Below are positions 45,694 to 53,941 of a stretch of 64,000 nt of DNA, one piece after another. Source of the stretch: Methylophaga sp. (GTDB taxonomy: Bacteria; Pseudomonadota; Gammaproteobacteria; Nitrosococcales; Methylophagaceae); assembly GCA_002733715.2 (NCBI GenBank), contig NVWQ02000024.1, positions 42,312 to 106,311 of the forward strand, in the 5' to 3' direction. The notes beneath the pieces were generated by a model. The model had not been told where the DNA came from. It worked only from the letters and a program-made list of their open reading frames with translations, and did no database searches. Each line of letters opens with the position of its first letter. Within the stretch, counting starts at the first letter, position 1. The translations under genes were made by a program, and so were the position numbers.

Positions 45694-46482
45694 ATGAAAA
45701 GTAACACATTTTCTTTTTTGAAAGAATTATATGATGGTCGTAACATTCTGTCACAACTTGTTTCTCAGCAGTTAATATTACGATATCGACGAACAACATT
45801 GGGATATTTGTGGTCACTTATAAGCCCTTTGATGATGATGTCAGTTATGGCTGTTGTTTTTGCGACACTGTTTCAAAAAGACTTGAAAACTTTTGCAGTA
45901 TTTTTATTTGCTGGAATGATACCGTGGAACTTCTTTAGCTCAGTGCTGACGCAGTCGGGGATTTCTTTCATCAATAATGAAGGATTGATTAAGAAGATTT
46001 ACCTACCCAAGGCTATTTTCCCATTAAGTATTGCCTGTGCACTTTTGATTGACAGCGCGCTCGCATTTTTAGCTTTATTTGCGATTATTCTTGTTCTTGG
46101 TGGCTCGCTTTCATGGGCTATTTTATTCATACCAGTTGCCTATGTAATGCTGTTCTTTTTCTCTTTAGGACTGGGTTTGATTATGTCTATCACAACCGTA
46201 TTTTTCCGAGATTTACAATATGTTATAGCGATAGTTATGCAAGCATTATTCTTTTTGACACCCATTTTATACAAGCCGAGTGCATTAACCGGCAAGGTCG
46301 CTTGGCTTATTGATTTAAACCCAGTAGTGCCATTTATTGAGCTTTTTCGAGCACCACTTTTCCTCGGCACTCTGCCAAGTTCAAATAGTATGATGTTGGC
46401 AGCATTATATTCTGTGTTTTCTATGGCTGTTGGTCTGTTTGTATTTCTTCGAAATGAGAAGAAAATTGTTTTTCGTTTGTGA
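45694..46482 (+). CDS. ABC-2 polysaccharide exporter permease (Wzm/KpsM-like)
   Basis: A 262-residue membrane protein with six hydrophobic segments. The N-terminal RNILSQLVSQQLILRYRRTTLGYLWSLISPL motif is typical of polysaccharide ABC-2 permeases such as Wzm. PILYKPSAL and the LIDLNPVVPFIELFRAPLF segment near the end agree. It pairs with the ATPase six bases downstream. I chose the ATG at 45694; a TTG just before is in frame. It starts the run of surface-glycan genes after glmS. Confidence 0.9.
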   Translation: MKSNTFSFLKELYDGRNILSQLVSQQLILRYRRTTLGYLWSLISPLMMMSVMAVVFATLFQKDLKTFAVFLFAGMIPWNFFSSVLTQSGISFINNEGLIKKIYLPKAIFPLSIACALLIDSALAFLALFAIILVLGGSLSWAILFIPVAYVMLFFFSLGLGLIMSITTVFFRDLQYVIAIVMQALFFLTPILYKPSALTGKVAWLIDLNPVVPFIELFRAPLFLGTLPSSNSMMLAALYSVFSMAVGLFVFLRNEKKIVFRL

Positions 46483-46488
46483 GGAAAT

Positions 46489-47241
46489 ATGTCAAGTATT
46501 CAGATTGAAAATTTATCGGTTAAGTTTCGCCTTTACCATGATAACTCCCCATCATTAAAGGATTACTTTGCGTCAATATTTAAGAGCTTACGAAAACAGT
46601 CTCAAGGTTCATACTCAGATTTTTGGGCTGTCAATGATGCTTCTTTTGAGGTTAAGGCTGGAGATAGATTAGGAATAATTGGTCATAATGGTGCTGGAAA
46701 AAGTACTTTGTTAAAGGCGCTCTGCCGTATTTATGAGCCATCCTCTGGGCAGGTTTCAGTCGAAGGACGTATTGCCCCTCTTCTTGAAATTGGAGCAGGC
46801 TTCCATCCTGAGTTCACGGGCAGAGAAAACATCTATTTGAATGGCGCTATTCTTGGGTATAGTAAGCAAGAGATACGAGGTATTGAGTTTGAAGTTATTG
46901 CTTTTGCTGAGCTTGAAGAGTTTATTGATACGCCAGTTAAATATTATTCGACGGGGATGTATATGCGATTAGCTTTTTCTCTAGCTACAGCGATGCATCC
47001 TGACATTCTTATTCTTGATGAAATATTTGCTGGTGGTGATGCTTCATTTATGAAGAAAGCAAAAGCAAGGATGCATGATCTTATTGATAAATCTAACATC
47101 ATGATAATGGTGTCACATGATTCTGAATTAATTCGATCGCTCTGTAATCGCATAATATGGATGGATCATGGGAAAGTAGTTGCTGATGGTCCAGTGAATG
47201 AAATTATGGATCGCTATTTGGCTGAACGAGAGAATGGATAA
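46489..47241 (+). CDS. ABC polysaccharide exporter ATPase (Wzt/KpsT-like)
   Basis: A 250-residue ATPase. Walker A GHNGAGKST (about 67-75), GRIAPLLEIGAGFHPEFTGRENIYLNGAILG (the segment typical of Wzt/TagH exporters), signature YYSTGMYMRLAFS and Walker B ILILDEIF, then VSHD. At 250 residues it lacks the C-terminal carbohydrate-binding domain of Wzt proteins that recognise capped O-antigens. It overlaps the GT61 gene start by eight bases. GTGAGGAAAT before the ATG is the ribosome site. Confidence 0.9.
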   Translation: MSSIQIENLSVKFRLYHDNSPSLKDYFASIFKSLRKQSQGSYSDFWAVNDASFEVKAGDRLGIIGHNGAGKSTLLKALCRIYEPSSGQVSVEGRIAPLLEIGAGFHPEFTGRENIYLNGAILGYSKQEIRGIEFEVIAFAELEEFIDTPVKYYSTGMYMRLAFSLATAMHPDILILDEIFAGGDASFMKKAKARMHDLIDKSNIMIMVSHDSELIRSLCNRIIWMDHGKVVADGPVNEIMDRYLAERENG

Positions 47242-48679
47242 AACGTCTCAAAAATTGAAGTTTAAATTTGTATGGCAACCTTCTAATGTGATATATCGAC
47301 GTGCGACTAAGTTCTTATTAAACATCGATGCGCCTTTTACTTCTGCTATTTCGATCCAAAAAACGCGTAATGCTGTGTTTAGTAAATTGAAAAGCTCTTG
47401 GTTGGGTATTTGGTTTCGTAATAGGCATTTAAAAAGTTATTTTCTAATACGTAAATTCGTTTTATGGTTGTGGAAAAGAGGCTTTTACATATATTTATTC
47501 TTTTTTGTACGCGTTATCAATAGAGATTTAGGTAGGCCGCGACATTTATACAAGTTAAGTAACTTTGCAAAGAAAAATAAAATTCAGATATTTAGTTTGA
47601 ATGAGGCTGAAATAATAGAAGCTGATACGCCCATTGTTTTCCCACATTCAAAACAATATTGTTTATCTCCAGACAGCGATCAATATATCTTTCCTGAAAT
47701 AGTTGTTGCTACTATTAAAAATGCGAAAGTTTATGGGGAAACAAACCTCGTCATGGTTGATGACGATGTGATTTGTCATGAATTGCATGATTTTATGCGT
47801 GATTACACATCTGAAGAGCTTGCGGGCTGGATCTTGATTGATGCTAAATCAAATAGTATTAGGTGGTTGGTAGAAGACGAATCGTCAAAACCAATTTCTA
47901 TAGCAGCAACTTTTGTTGATGCATGTGCAGCAAATTATGCACATTGGATGACCGAAGTATTACCACGGATAGCATTATTTTGTGCAGATGAACAGTTTCA
48001 AGATATTCCTATTGTAGTGAATGAAGGGCTTCATAAAAATATTATGGAATCACTGAGTTTTGTGGTTGGCTCTGAGAGGCAAATTATCCTGCTACCATTT
48101 GGACATGCTCTAGATATTGAACAACTATACATGATATCAGTAACTGGATACGTTCCTTTTGGGCGAAGAGATAATAAATTGTCAGGACATTCCCACGGCA
48201 TTTTTAGTCCGAGAGCTTTTGAGCAGCTCAGAGATACAATGAATGAAAATATTCGTGAAATGGAGAATGAGGATTGGCCGGAGAAAATATTCTTACGTCG
48301 AAACTCAGGTGTACGAAAGCTTGTAAATTCAGAAGAGATTGAGACTTTATTAGTTGCAGATGGCTTCGTAATTGTTGAACCAGAAAAATTAACATTCTTA
48401 CAACAATTACAACTGTTTAAGCATGCTAAAACAATTGTCTCATCTACCGGAGCAGCTTTAGCTAGTGCTGTTTTCTGTATACCAAAAACTAAAGTTATTG
48501 TTATAATGAGCATACATGAAGATATGATATATCGGTATTGGTATAATATGTTACATCCATTAAATATTAATGTAGGATATGTCTTGGGTCACACTATTAA
48601 TAGTGATCAGGAAATGCACAGTGATTTCATCGTGAATACCGCTGACGTTCTTTCAATATTGAAAGTCATGGAGGATTAG
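47234..48679 (+). CDS. GT61-type glycosyltransferase (DUF563)
   Basis: A 481-residue protein. The C-terminal half carries the DUF563/GT61 pattern: FVDACAANYAHWMTEVLPRIALF, KIFLRRNSGVRKLVNSEEIETLL, then HAKTIVSSTGAALASAVFC. These enzymes transfer sugars, often xylose or related, to surface glycans. The N-terminal 120 residues are basic with a hydrophobic stretch and may bind the membrane. The start ATG at 47234 overlaps the ATPase gene. Donor and acceptor are unknown. Confidence 0.82.
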   Translation: MDKTSQKLKFKFVWQPSNVIYRRATKFLLNIDAPFTSAISIQKTRNAVFSKLKSSWLGIWFRNRHLKSYFLIRKFVLWLWKRGFYIYLFFFVRVINRDLGRPRHLYKLSNFAKKNKIQIFSLNEAEIIEADTPIVFPHSKQYCLSPDSDQYIFPEIVVATIKNAKVYGETNLVMVDDDVICHELHDFMRDYTSEELAGWILIDAKSNSIRWLVEDESSKPISIAATFVDACAANYAHWMTEVLPRIALFCADEQFQDIPIVVNEGLHKNIMESLSFVVGSERQIILLPFGHALDIEQLYMISVTGYVPFGRRDNKLSGHSHGIFSPRAFEQLRDTMNENIREMENEDWPEKIFLRRNSGVRKLVNSEEIETLLVADGFVIVEPEKLTFLQQLQLFKHAKTIVSSTGAALASAVFCIPKTKVIVIMSIHEDMIYRYWYNMLHPLNINVGYVLGHTINSDQEMHSDFIVNTADVLSILKVMED

Positions 48680-49428
48680 TGACTCTTATACACCCTTCTT
48701 CTCATGTTTCACCTGAAGCAAAACTTGGTAGTGATGTTGAAATCGGACCATTTACTATAATTCATGAAAATGTAATATTGGGAAAAGGAGTTAAGGTTGG
48801 AGCATATTGTGAGTTGGGAATTCCAACAGCTTTAGGTGATGGTAGTCCACTCAATATTGGTGATGATGCCTTAATTCGATCTCATTCTGTTTTTTATGAA
48901 TCATCTTCGTTTAAAGCTGGACTGGTTACGGGACATCGAGTAACCGTCAGAGAGAATACGATAGCTGGTACTAGTTTCCAGATTGGAACATCGACCGAAA
49001 TCCAAGGTGATTGCTCAATAGGAGATTATGTACGCTTTCAATCAAATGTATTTGTTGGTAAAAAAACCACAATTGGTGATTTCGTATGGATACTACCCTA
49101 TGTAGTTCTTACCAATGATCCTACTCCTCCGAGTGAGGTAATGATTGGATGTACGATTGAAGATTATGCAAGTATAGCTGCAGCAGCAGTAATATTACCG
49201 GGGGTGATTGTCGGTCATCACTCATTAGTGGCTGCGCAGGCATGTGTCACGAAAGATGTTGTTCCGAATATGGTTGTTGCTGGAGTTCCTGCACAGGTCG
49301 TTTCTGAGGCAAAATTAATTAAGTTACGAGATGGCTCTAACAGGCCTGCGTATCCATGGACAGAACATTTCACACGAGGTTATCCTTCCTCGATAACATC
49401 AGGCTGGGAAAAAGATAATGGAGAATAG
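48679..49428 (+). CDS. Left-handed beta-helix acyltransferase
   Basis: A 249-residue hexapeptide-repeat protein (SHVSPEAKLGSDVEIGPFTIIHENVILGKGVKVGAYCELG and many following I/V-G-x4 turns) of the WbbJ/LpxA-like class. With the FdtA/FdtB-like genes that follow, it is a candidate 3-amino-sugar N-acetyltransferase of the FdtC type. The start is GTG at 48679, one base overlapping the GT61 stop. Substrate is inferred from neighbours. Confidence 0.85.
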   Translation: MTLIHPSSHVSPEAKLGSDVEIGPFTIIHENVILGKGVKVGAYCELGIPTALGDGSPLNIGDDALIRSHSVFYESSSFKAGLVTGHRVTVRENTIAGTSFQIGTSTEIQGDCSIGDYVRFQSNVFVGKKTTIGDFVWILPYVVLTNDPTPPSEVMIGCTIEDYASIAAAAVILPGVIVGHHSLVAAQACVTKDVVPNMVVAGVPAQVVSEAKLIKLRDGSNRPAYPWTEHFTRGYPSSITSGWEKDNGE

Positions 49429-49846
49429 AGTGATAGATAAATGCAATATTGTCGATCTACCTAAGATTACCGATCCAAGGGGTAATTTAACATTTATAGA
49501 AGGACAGAATCATATTCCTTTCGATATTCGTCGCGTATATTATTTGTATGATGTCCCCGGTGGTGCAGAGCGTGGCGGCCATGGTCATAAGGAATTACAT
49601 CAGTTGATCATAGCTATGTCCGGCTCGTTTGATATTCATCTAGATGATGGAATAGAGAAAAAAACGATACATATGAATCGAAGTCATTATGGACTTTATG
49701 TATGCCCAATGATCTGGCGTGAGATTGACAATTTTTCTTCAGGGGCTGTTTGTATGGTATTAGCATCAGATTATTATGATGAAGCTGATTATTATCGGGA
49801 TTATAGCCAATTTGTTGGTGATGTACGGAAAGGAATAGTAGAATGA
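49418..49846 (+). CDS. FdtA/QdtA-like sugar 3,4-ketoisomerase
   Basis: A 142-residue cupin: [44 protein letters not shown] has the histidines and the [17 protein letters not shown] signature of dTDP-4-keto-6-deoxyglucose 3,4-ketoisomerases. It converts the dTDP-4-keto sugar to the 3-keto form for transamination. It overlaps the acyltransferase gene by 11 bases and the aminotransferase by four. FdtA (galacto) versus QdtA (gluco) cannot be told by eye. The rmlA/rmlB genes that would supply the substrate are not in the window. Confidence 0.9.
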   Translation: MENRVIDKCNIVDLPKITDPRGNLTFIEGQNHIPFDIRRVYYLYDVPGGAERGGHGHKELHQLIIAMSGSFDIHLDDGIEKKTIHMNRSHYGLYVCPMIWREIDNFSSGAVCMVLASDYYDEADYYRDYSQFVGDVRKGIVE

Positions 49847-50952
49847 AGACTGTTCCTTTTCTTGATCTTGGTTTGTTGCACAAGCCAATTCGAGGGGCTT
49901 TGGATGCGGCATATCAACGAGTAATGGATTCAGGCTGGTTTGTGATGGGACCTGAGTTAGAAACGTTTGAAGCTGAATTTGCACAATATTGTGAAGTGAA
50001 GCATTGCATAGGCGTTGGTAATGGTCTTGAGGCTATTCATCTTTTGCTTCGAGCTTATGATATTGGACTAGGTGATGAAGTTATTGTGCCATCTAATACG
50101 TTTATTGCGACGTGGTTGGCGGTATCAGAGTGCGGAGCAATACCTGTACCGGTAGAACCTAGGGTGGATACTCACAATATCGACCCTATGGAAATCAGTA
50201 AAGCAATTACAAATCGTACTCGTGCGATTATTCCAGTACATTTGTATGGACAGCCGGCAGATATGGATGCGATTAATACTATTGCTTCTGAGCACGGGTT
50301 AATAGTTATTGAAGATGCAGCACAGGCACAAGGTGCCCGTTACAAAAATAAACGAGTAGGATCACTAGGTCATGCTGCTGCAACAAGTTTTTATCCAGGT
50401 AAAAACTTAGGTGCGCTTGGTGATGGCGGAGCCGTATTGACAGACGATGATACTATAGCCGAAAAGGTTAGAAAACTTCGTAATTATGGTTCTATAGTAA
50501 AGTATCAGCATGATTCAGCTGGTTACAATAGTCGACTAGATGAAATGCAAGCAGCATTTTTGAGAGTAAAACTCAGTGTGTTGGATGAATGGAATCAAAG
50601 CCGAAGGAATGTTGCAGAACAGTACTCAAAATCATTAGTTAACACTGATATTGTATTACCTTATGTGCCTGAATATGCAGAGCCCGTATGGCATCTCTAT
50701 GTCATACGTAGCGGTCACCGAGATACATTACAACAGTATATGGATAAACAAGGCGTCTCGACAGTTATCCATTATCCCATTCCTCCTCACCAGCAACGCT
50801 GTTATCAAGATTATAAGGACTATAATCTGCCGATTGCAGAGAAATTTGCAAAAGAAGTTTTAAGTTTGCCAATATCTCCTGTCATCGATGAGGTTGATGT
50901 TTCGTATGTTTCTGATTCCTTGATTCGTTTTCAACAAACTGTTGATGGTTAA
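49843..50952 (+). CDS. FdtB-like sugar 3-aminotransferase (DegT/DnrJ/EryC1/StrS)
   Basis: A 369-residue PLP enzyme. [13 protein letters not shown] near residue 60, [44 protein letters not shown] (PLP lysine in [12 protein letters not shown]), and [27 protein letters not shown] are the family motifs. With the upstream ketoisomerase it makes a dTDP-3-amino-3,6-dideoxyhexose (Fuc3N or Qui3N). ATGA overlap with the ketoisomerase shows coupling. Confidence 0.92.
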   Translation: MKTVPFLDLGLLHKPIRGALDAAYQRVMDSGWFVMGPELETFEAEFAQYCEVKHCIGVGNGLEAIHLLLRAYDIGLGDEVIVPSNTFIATWLAVSECGAIPVPVEPRVDTHNIDPMEISKAITNRTRAIIPVHLYGQPADMDAINTIASEHGLIVIEDAAQAQGARYKNKRVGSLGHAAATSFYPGKNLGALGDGGAVLTDDDTIAEKVRKLRNYGSIVKYQHDSAGYNSRLDEMQAAFLRVKLSVLDEWNQSRRNVAEQYSKSLVNTDIVLPYVPEYAEPVWHLYVIRSGHRDTLQQYMDKQGVSTVIHYPIPPHQQRCYQDYKDYNLPIAEKFAKEVLSLPISPVIDEVDVSYVSDSLIRFQQTVDG

Positions 50953-50955
50953 AAC

Positions 50956-52113
50956 ATGAAACGATTATATTTATTCCTTCGTCGCATTATTGCGAGAATC
51001 ATAAGATTTAAAACAAGTCAAAAGATGGTGAAAAAGGGCTTGCCAATATTTGAACCACATACCGGCCCCGTTATTGAGCGTATTGGGTTTTTGGTGCATA
51101 GTCTGGAATTGTTAAATCATTATGGAAGTGTCTGGGACCTATTGCCTGAAAATAGCTTTGATGTCATTTTGCAAGAAGAGCCAACAGAACAAGATTTAAA
51201 TGCTTTATCACAATGGAAATGTGATGTGGTATCGATGAATAGCATCTTGGATTCAAATACGAAATATCAATACTTAGTGTCAAACCACCCGCTAAGTCTT
51301 GGTGACTATCCTTTGATTAAGCGTTTAGCAGAGACAAATATCCGTTTTATGTACGCTGCAGGGAAATCAGGGTGGAACCTGCTGGATTGGAATAGTCTGT
51401 ACGATTTGATTTTATGTTTTGGTCCGTACCATGCATCAGTATTTTCAGATAGTACAGCGGCAGTCACACTTCAGATGGGCTACCCTCGATTTGATAAATA
51501 TTTTACAGAGAATATAGACTTGCCAACGTTACTTGCTCGCTATGATTGTGATCCGATGAAACAAACTGTAGTTTGGTTGCCAACTTGGAAAACATTATCA
51601 TCTGTTGGTTATTTTGATAAGGAAATCAGTCAACTTGCTGATAAGTATAATGTTGTTGTTAAGTTGCATCCTTTGATGCCCGAGAGTGAGCCTGAAAGGG
51701 TTGAAGAACTTAGAAAGCACGCTTTTACACATCTAATTGTTGATTCCAGTAATAATCTACCGCTGTATCAAATTGCAGATTATATGCTTTTTGATTATGG
51801 TGGCCCGCCACTAGCAGGTGTTTACACAGATAAAAAAATGATTTTATTAAATGTACCAGATGCAGACAGAGACGATCTTACAGGCAAAGAGTCACCAGAC
51901 ATTCTTATCCGTAACGATATTGTCAATGTGAATGCTAAAGATGGTGCTATTGAATGTTTATTAACTGATGAAAGTAATTGGCAGAAACAGCGTGATGCGC
52001 GCCGAGCCATTAGGAAAATATATTTCGCTCCTTATATGGGATTTTCATCAATAATTGCAGCCAACGCGTTACAAAATTTGAACAATATATTGCCAGAGCG
52101 GACTCGACGATGA
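50956..52113 (+). CDS. CDP-glycerol glycerophosphotransferase-like protein
   Basis: A 385-residue protein with the TagB/TagF-type C-terminal region: VVWLPTWKTL, YNVVVKLHPLMPESEPE, and LPLYQIADYMLFDYGGPPLAGVYTDKKMILLN. Teichoic-acid enzymes of this family move glycerol-phosphate from CDP-glycerol. Here a CDP-type donor could also be the cytidine diphosphoramidate made by the genes downstream, so it is one candidate for the missing phosphoramidyl transferase. That is inference. The N-terminus is basic and amphipathic, fitting a peripheral membrane protein. Confidence 0.75.
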   Translation: MKRLYLFLRRIIARIIRFKTSQKMVKKGLPIFEPHTGPVIERIGFLVHSLELLNHYGSVWDLLPENSFDVILQEEPTEQDLNALSQWKCDVVSMNSILDSNTKYQYLVSNHPLSLGDYPLIKRLAETNIRFMYAAGKSGWNLLDWNSLYDLILCFGPYHASVFSDSTAAVTLQMGYPRFDKYFTENIDLPTLLARYDCDPMKQTVVWLPTWKTLSSVGYFDKEISQLADKYNVVVKLHPLMPESEPERVEELRKHAFTHLIVDSSNNLPLYQIADYMLFDYGGPPLAGVYTDKKMILLNVPDADRDDLTGKESPDILIRNDIVNVNAKDGAIECLLTDESNWQKQRDARRAIRKIYFAPYMGFSSIIAANALQNLNNILPERTRR

Positions 52114-52144
52114 ATACTTTTTTGTATGGGAGGGTATCTTTGCC

Positions 52145-52663
52145 ATGGTAATTTGGTTTATAGGGCTTTCAGGATCTGGCAAGACTACGTTGGGGCGAGA
52201 AGTAGCACAGCAATGGCGAGCTTTAAGTCCTAATACTGTATTGTTGGATGGAGATGAATTACGAAAGGTGTTTGCACATGACCGAGGTGAGCAGCCATTC
52301 ACAATTGAAGGTCGTCGACTCAATGCTGAAAGAATTGTCGCTCTTTGTGAATTACTTGATAGCCAAGGTATAAATGTTGTTTGCTGCATTTTATCCATTT
52401 TCCCTGAAATGAGAGAACAGAATAGAAAGCGATTTAGTCGTTACTTTGAGGTCTTTATGGATGCTCCAATTGATGTTCTTCAAAGCCGAGATGTCAAAGG
52501 TGTATACGCTTCCGCTAAAACAAAGGATGTTCAAAATATAGTTGGGATGGATATTCCATTTGAACGTCCATTAAATTCTGATATGGTTATTGAGACATCA
52601 TCAAATAATCCAGATATTAAACAATTAGCTATGGACGTCATTGCCTCTTCGAGGTTAGATTGA
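52145..52663 (+). CDS. CysC-like kinase, candidate cytidine diphosphoramidate kinase (Cj1415 type)
   Basis: A 172-residue P-loop kinase resembling adenylylsulfate kinase: Walker A GLSGSGKTT (7-15), DGDELRKVF (36-44), then GRRLNAERIVALCELLDSQGINVVCCILSIFPEMREQNR. No ATP sulfurylase gene is near. Its neighbours match C. jejuni Cj1416-Cj1418, in which the CysC-like Cj1415 phosphorylates the 3'-OH of cytidine diphosphoramidate. The call is therefore based on context; sequence alone could also fit an APS kinase. GGGAGGGTATC before the ATG is the ribosome site. Confidence 0.8.
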   Translation: MVIWFIGLSGSGKTTLGREVAQQWRALSPNTVLLDGDELRKVFAHDRGEQPFTIEGRRLNAERIVALCELLDSQGINVVCCILSIFPEMREQNRKRFSRYFEVFMDAPIDVLQSRDVKGVYASAKTKDVQNIVGMDIPFERPLNSDMVIETSSNNPDIKQLAMDVIASSRLD

Positions 52664-53235
52664 GCTCAAATATTTCTTATGATTATGCATCTGGCAACTT
52701 GTTAGAAAATAGGAATACATATTTCTATACAAAATTTCAGGGGCATGAATTTCTATCCGAGTGGCGTAAGCAGCGAGAGCTAGTACCACTAAACATAGAA
52801 GAAAAAGGGGTGAAAAATATACAAACTATTTCCTCGTCGACAGATAGGCTTCTCGAAAAAATAGGGAATGAATTATTTATAGATGGCTCGAATAATAAAG
52901 CATTAGAGTTGTTAAATAATTTAGTACAGCGTTTTGAAGTTACAAAACGATTGCATGATGAATATAATGACAATTGGCGGCCGATCAACACTAAAGAATA
53001 TAATAACCTTGAGCGTTACGTGAAATTTGTTGAGGTTCTAGATTTAGCGTACACATCAACACAATCCTTGCCTTATTTGAATGCACTTCTTAAATGTATG
53101 GATACAATTTCGGCATTATCTCAAAGGCTTCATTCTTCCCAAATACTTCGTTTTAGAAAATTAGTTCTCCGAGAGAAAGAGCATATAGAGCAACTTGAGT
53201 TAACAATTACGGGGCAGGGTAATGCAACTAGATAA
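52660..53235 (+). CDS. Unknown 191-residue protein inside the phosphoramidate gene string
   Basis: A soluble, mostly helical protein I do not recognise. It is rich in Leu, Asn and charged residues, with segments such as LELLNNLVQRFEVTKRLHDEYNDNW and YLNALLKCMDTISALSQRL. The likely start is TTG at 52660 overlapping the kinase stop; no ATG is well placed. The 3' end overlaps the formyltransferase-like gene by 14 bases, so the two are probably coupled and may work together. No signal peptide or membrane segment is seen. Confidence 0.6.
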   Translation: MSSNISYDYASGNLLENRNTYFYTKFQGHEFLSEWRKQRELVPLNIEEKGVKNIQTISSSTDRLLEKIGNELFIDGSNNKALELLNNLVQRFEVTKRLHDEYNDNWRPINTKEYNNLERYVKFVEVLDLAYTSTQSLPYLNALLKCMDTISALSQRLHSSQILRFRKLVLREKEHIEQLELTITGQGNATR

Positions 53236-53938
53236 TCTAATATTACTCGCTGCACCTACAGCTCGTTCACAAGCATATCTTCAGGTGCTTGTTGCAAGTA
53301 ACCTTCTTCCCCGAGAAGTTATTTTTCTTGGTGAAGAGGTATTATCTGAAACACAAGAAGAATCAAAATATGATGTCTGGAACGAAATTTTTATCCCAGA
53401 CTTGAATGAATCAATCCCACAAACCTGCGAACGACTAAATATTCCGATAACATTTTGTAACACAAATAGTGTTAATTCTCCTGAAGCAATCAATGCGCTT
53501 AAGAAAGCGTCATCGAAAATCATTGTTTATTCTGGATTCGGTGGGCAGATTGTCTCAGAAGAAGTTTTATCAATTGGTTCTGATTTTTTACACATGCATT
53601 CTGGCTGGTTGCCTGAATATAGAGGAAGCACCACTCTTTACTATGCTTTGCTTGATGGTGAGCCACCTGCTGTAACAGCTTTGATTTTGGATAAAACAAT
53701 TGATACGGGACCAATAGTTGCTCGGAAAAAATATCCAATACCAAGTTCGAATATGGATTTAGATCGTGTGTACGATTCAGCTATTCGGGCAGATTTACTC
53801 GTTGATGTTGTAAAGGAGTTTGTAAAAGAAGGTGTGTTACCTTATGTTACAGAACAAGACAGTTCAGTTGGCAGTAATTATTATGTCGTCCACCCTGTTT
53901 TAAAGCACTTGGCTATACTTTCTTTAAGAGATAAATAA
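53222..53938 (+). CDS. Formyltransferase-like protein with altered catalytic motif
   Basis: A 238-residue protein resembling the N-terminal catalytic domain of methionyl-tRNA formyltransferase. It has FLHMHSGWLPEYRGSTTLYYALLDGE (about residues 121-146), then ALILDKTIDTGPIV. In FMT and sugar N-formyltransferases the triad is Asn-x-His plus Asp. Here the Asn position reads His (HMH), and the Asp (in IDTG) is kept. There is no C-terminal tRNA domain. It might formylate the 3-amino sugar or another amine in the pathway; the change leaves activity open. The gene is within the coupled gene string. Confidence 0.78.
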   Translation: MQLDNLILLAAPTARSQAYLQVLVASNLLPREVIFLGEEVLSETQEESKYDVWNEIFIPDLNESIPQTCERLNIPITFCNTNSVNSPEAINALKKASSKIIVYSGFGGQIVSEEVLSIGSDFLHMHSGWLPEYRGSTTLYYALLDGEPPAVTALILDKTIDTGPIVARKKYPIPSSNMDLDRVYDSAIRADLLVDVVKEFVKEGVLPYVTEQDSSVGSNYYVVHPVLKHLAILSLRDK

Positions 53939-53941
53939 ATT

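Noticed and set aside
52145..52663. Sulfate-assimilation APS kinase (cysC), tempting in a possible sulfur oxidiser
   Set aside because: No sulfurylase or other sulfate gene is near, while three neighbours match the Cj1416-Cj1418 pathway; the phosphoramidate kinase role fits better, though sequence alone does not exclude APS kinase.
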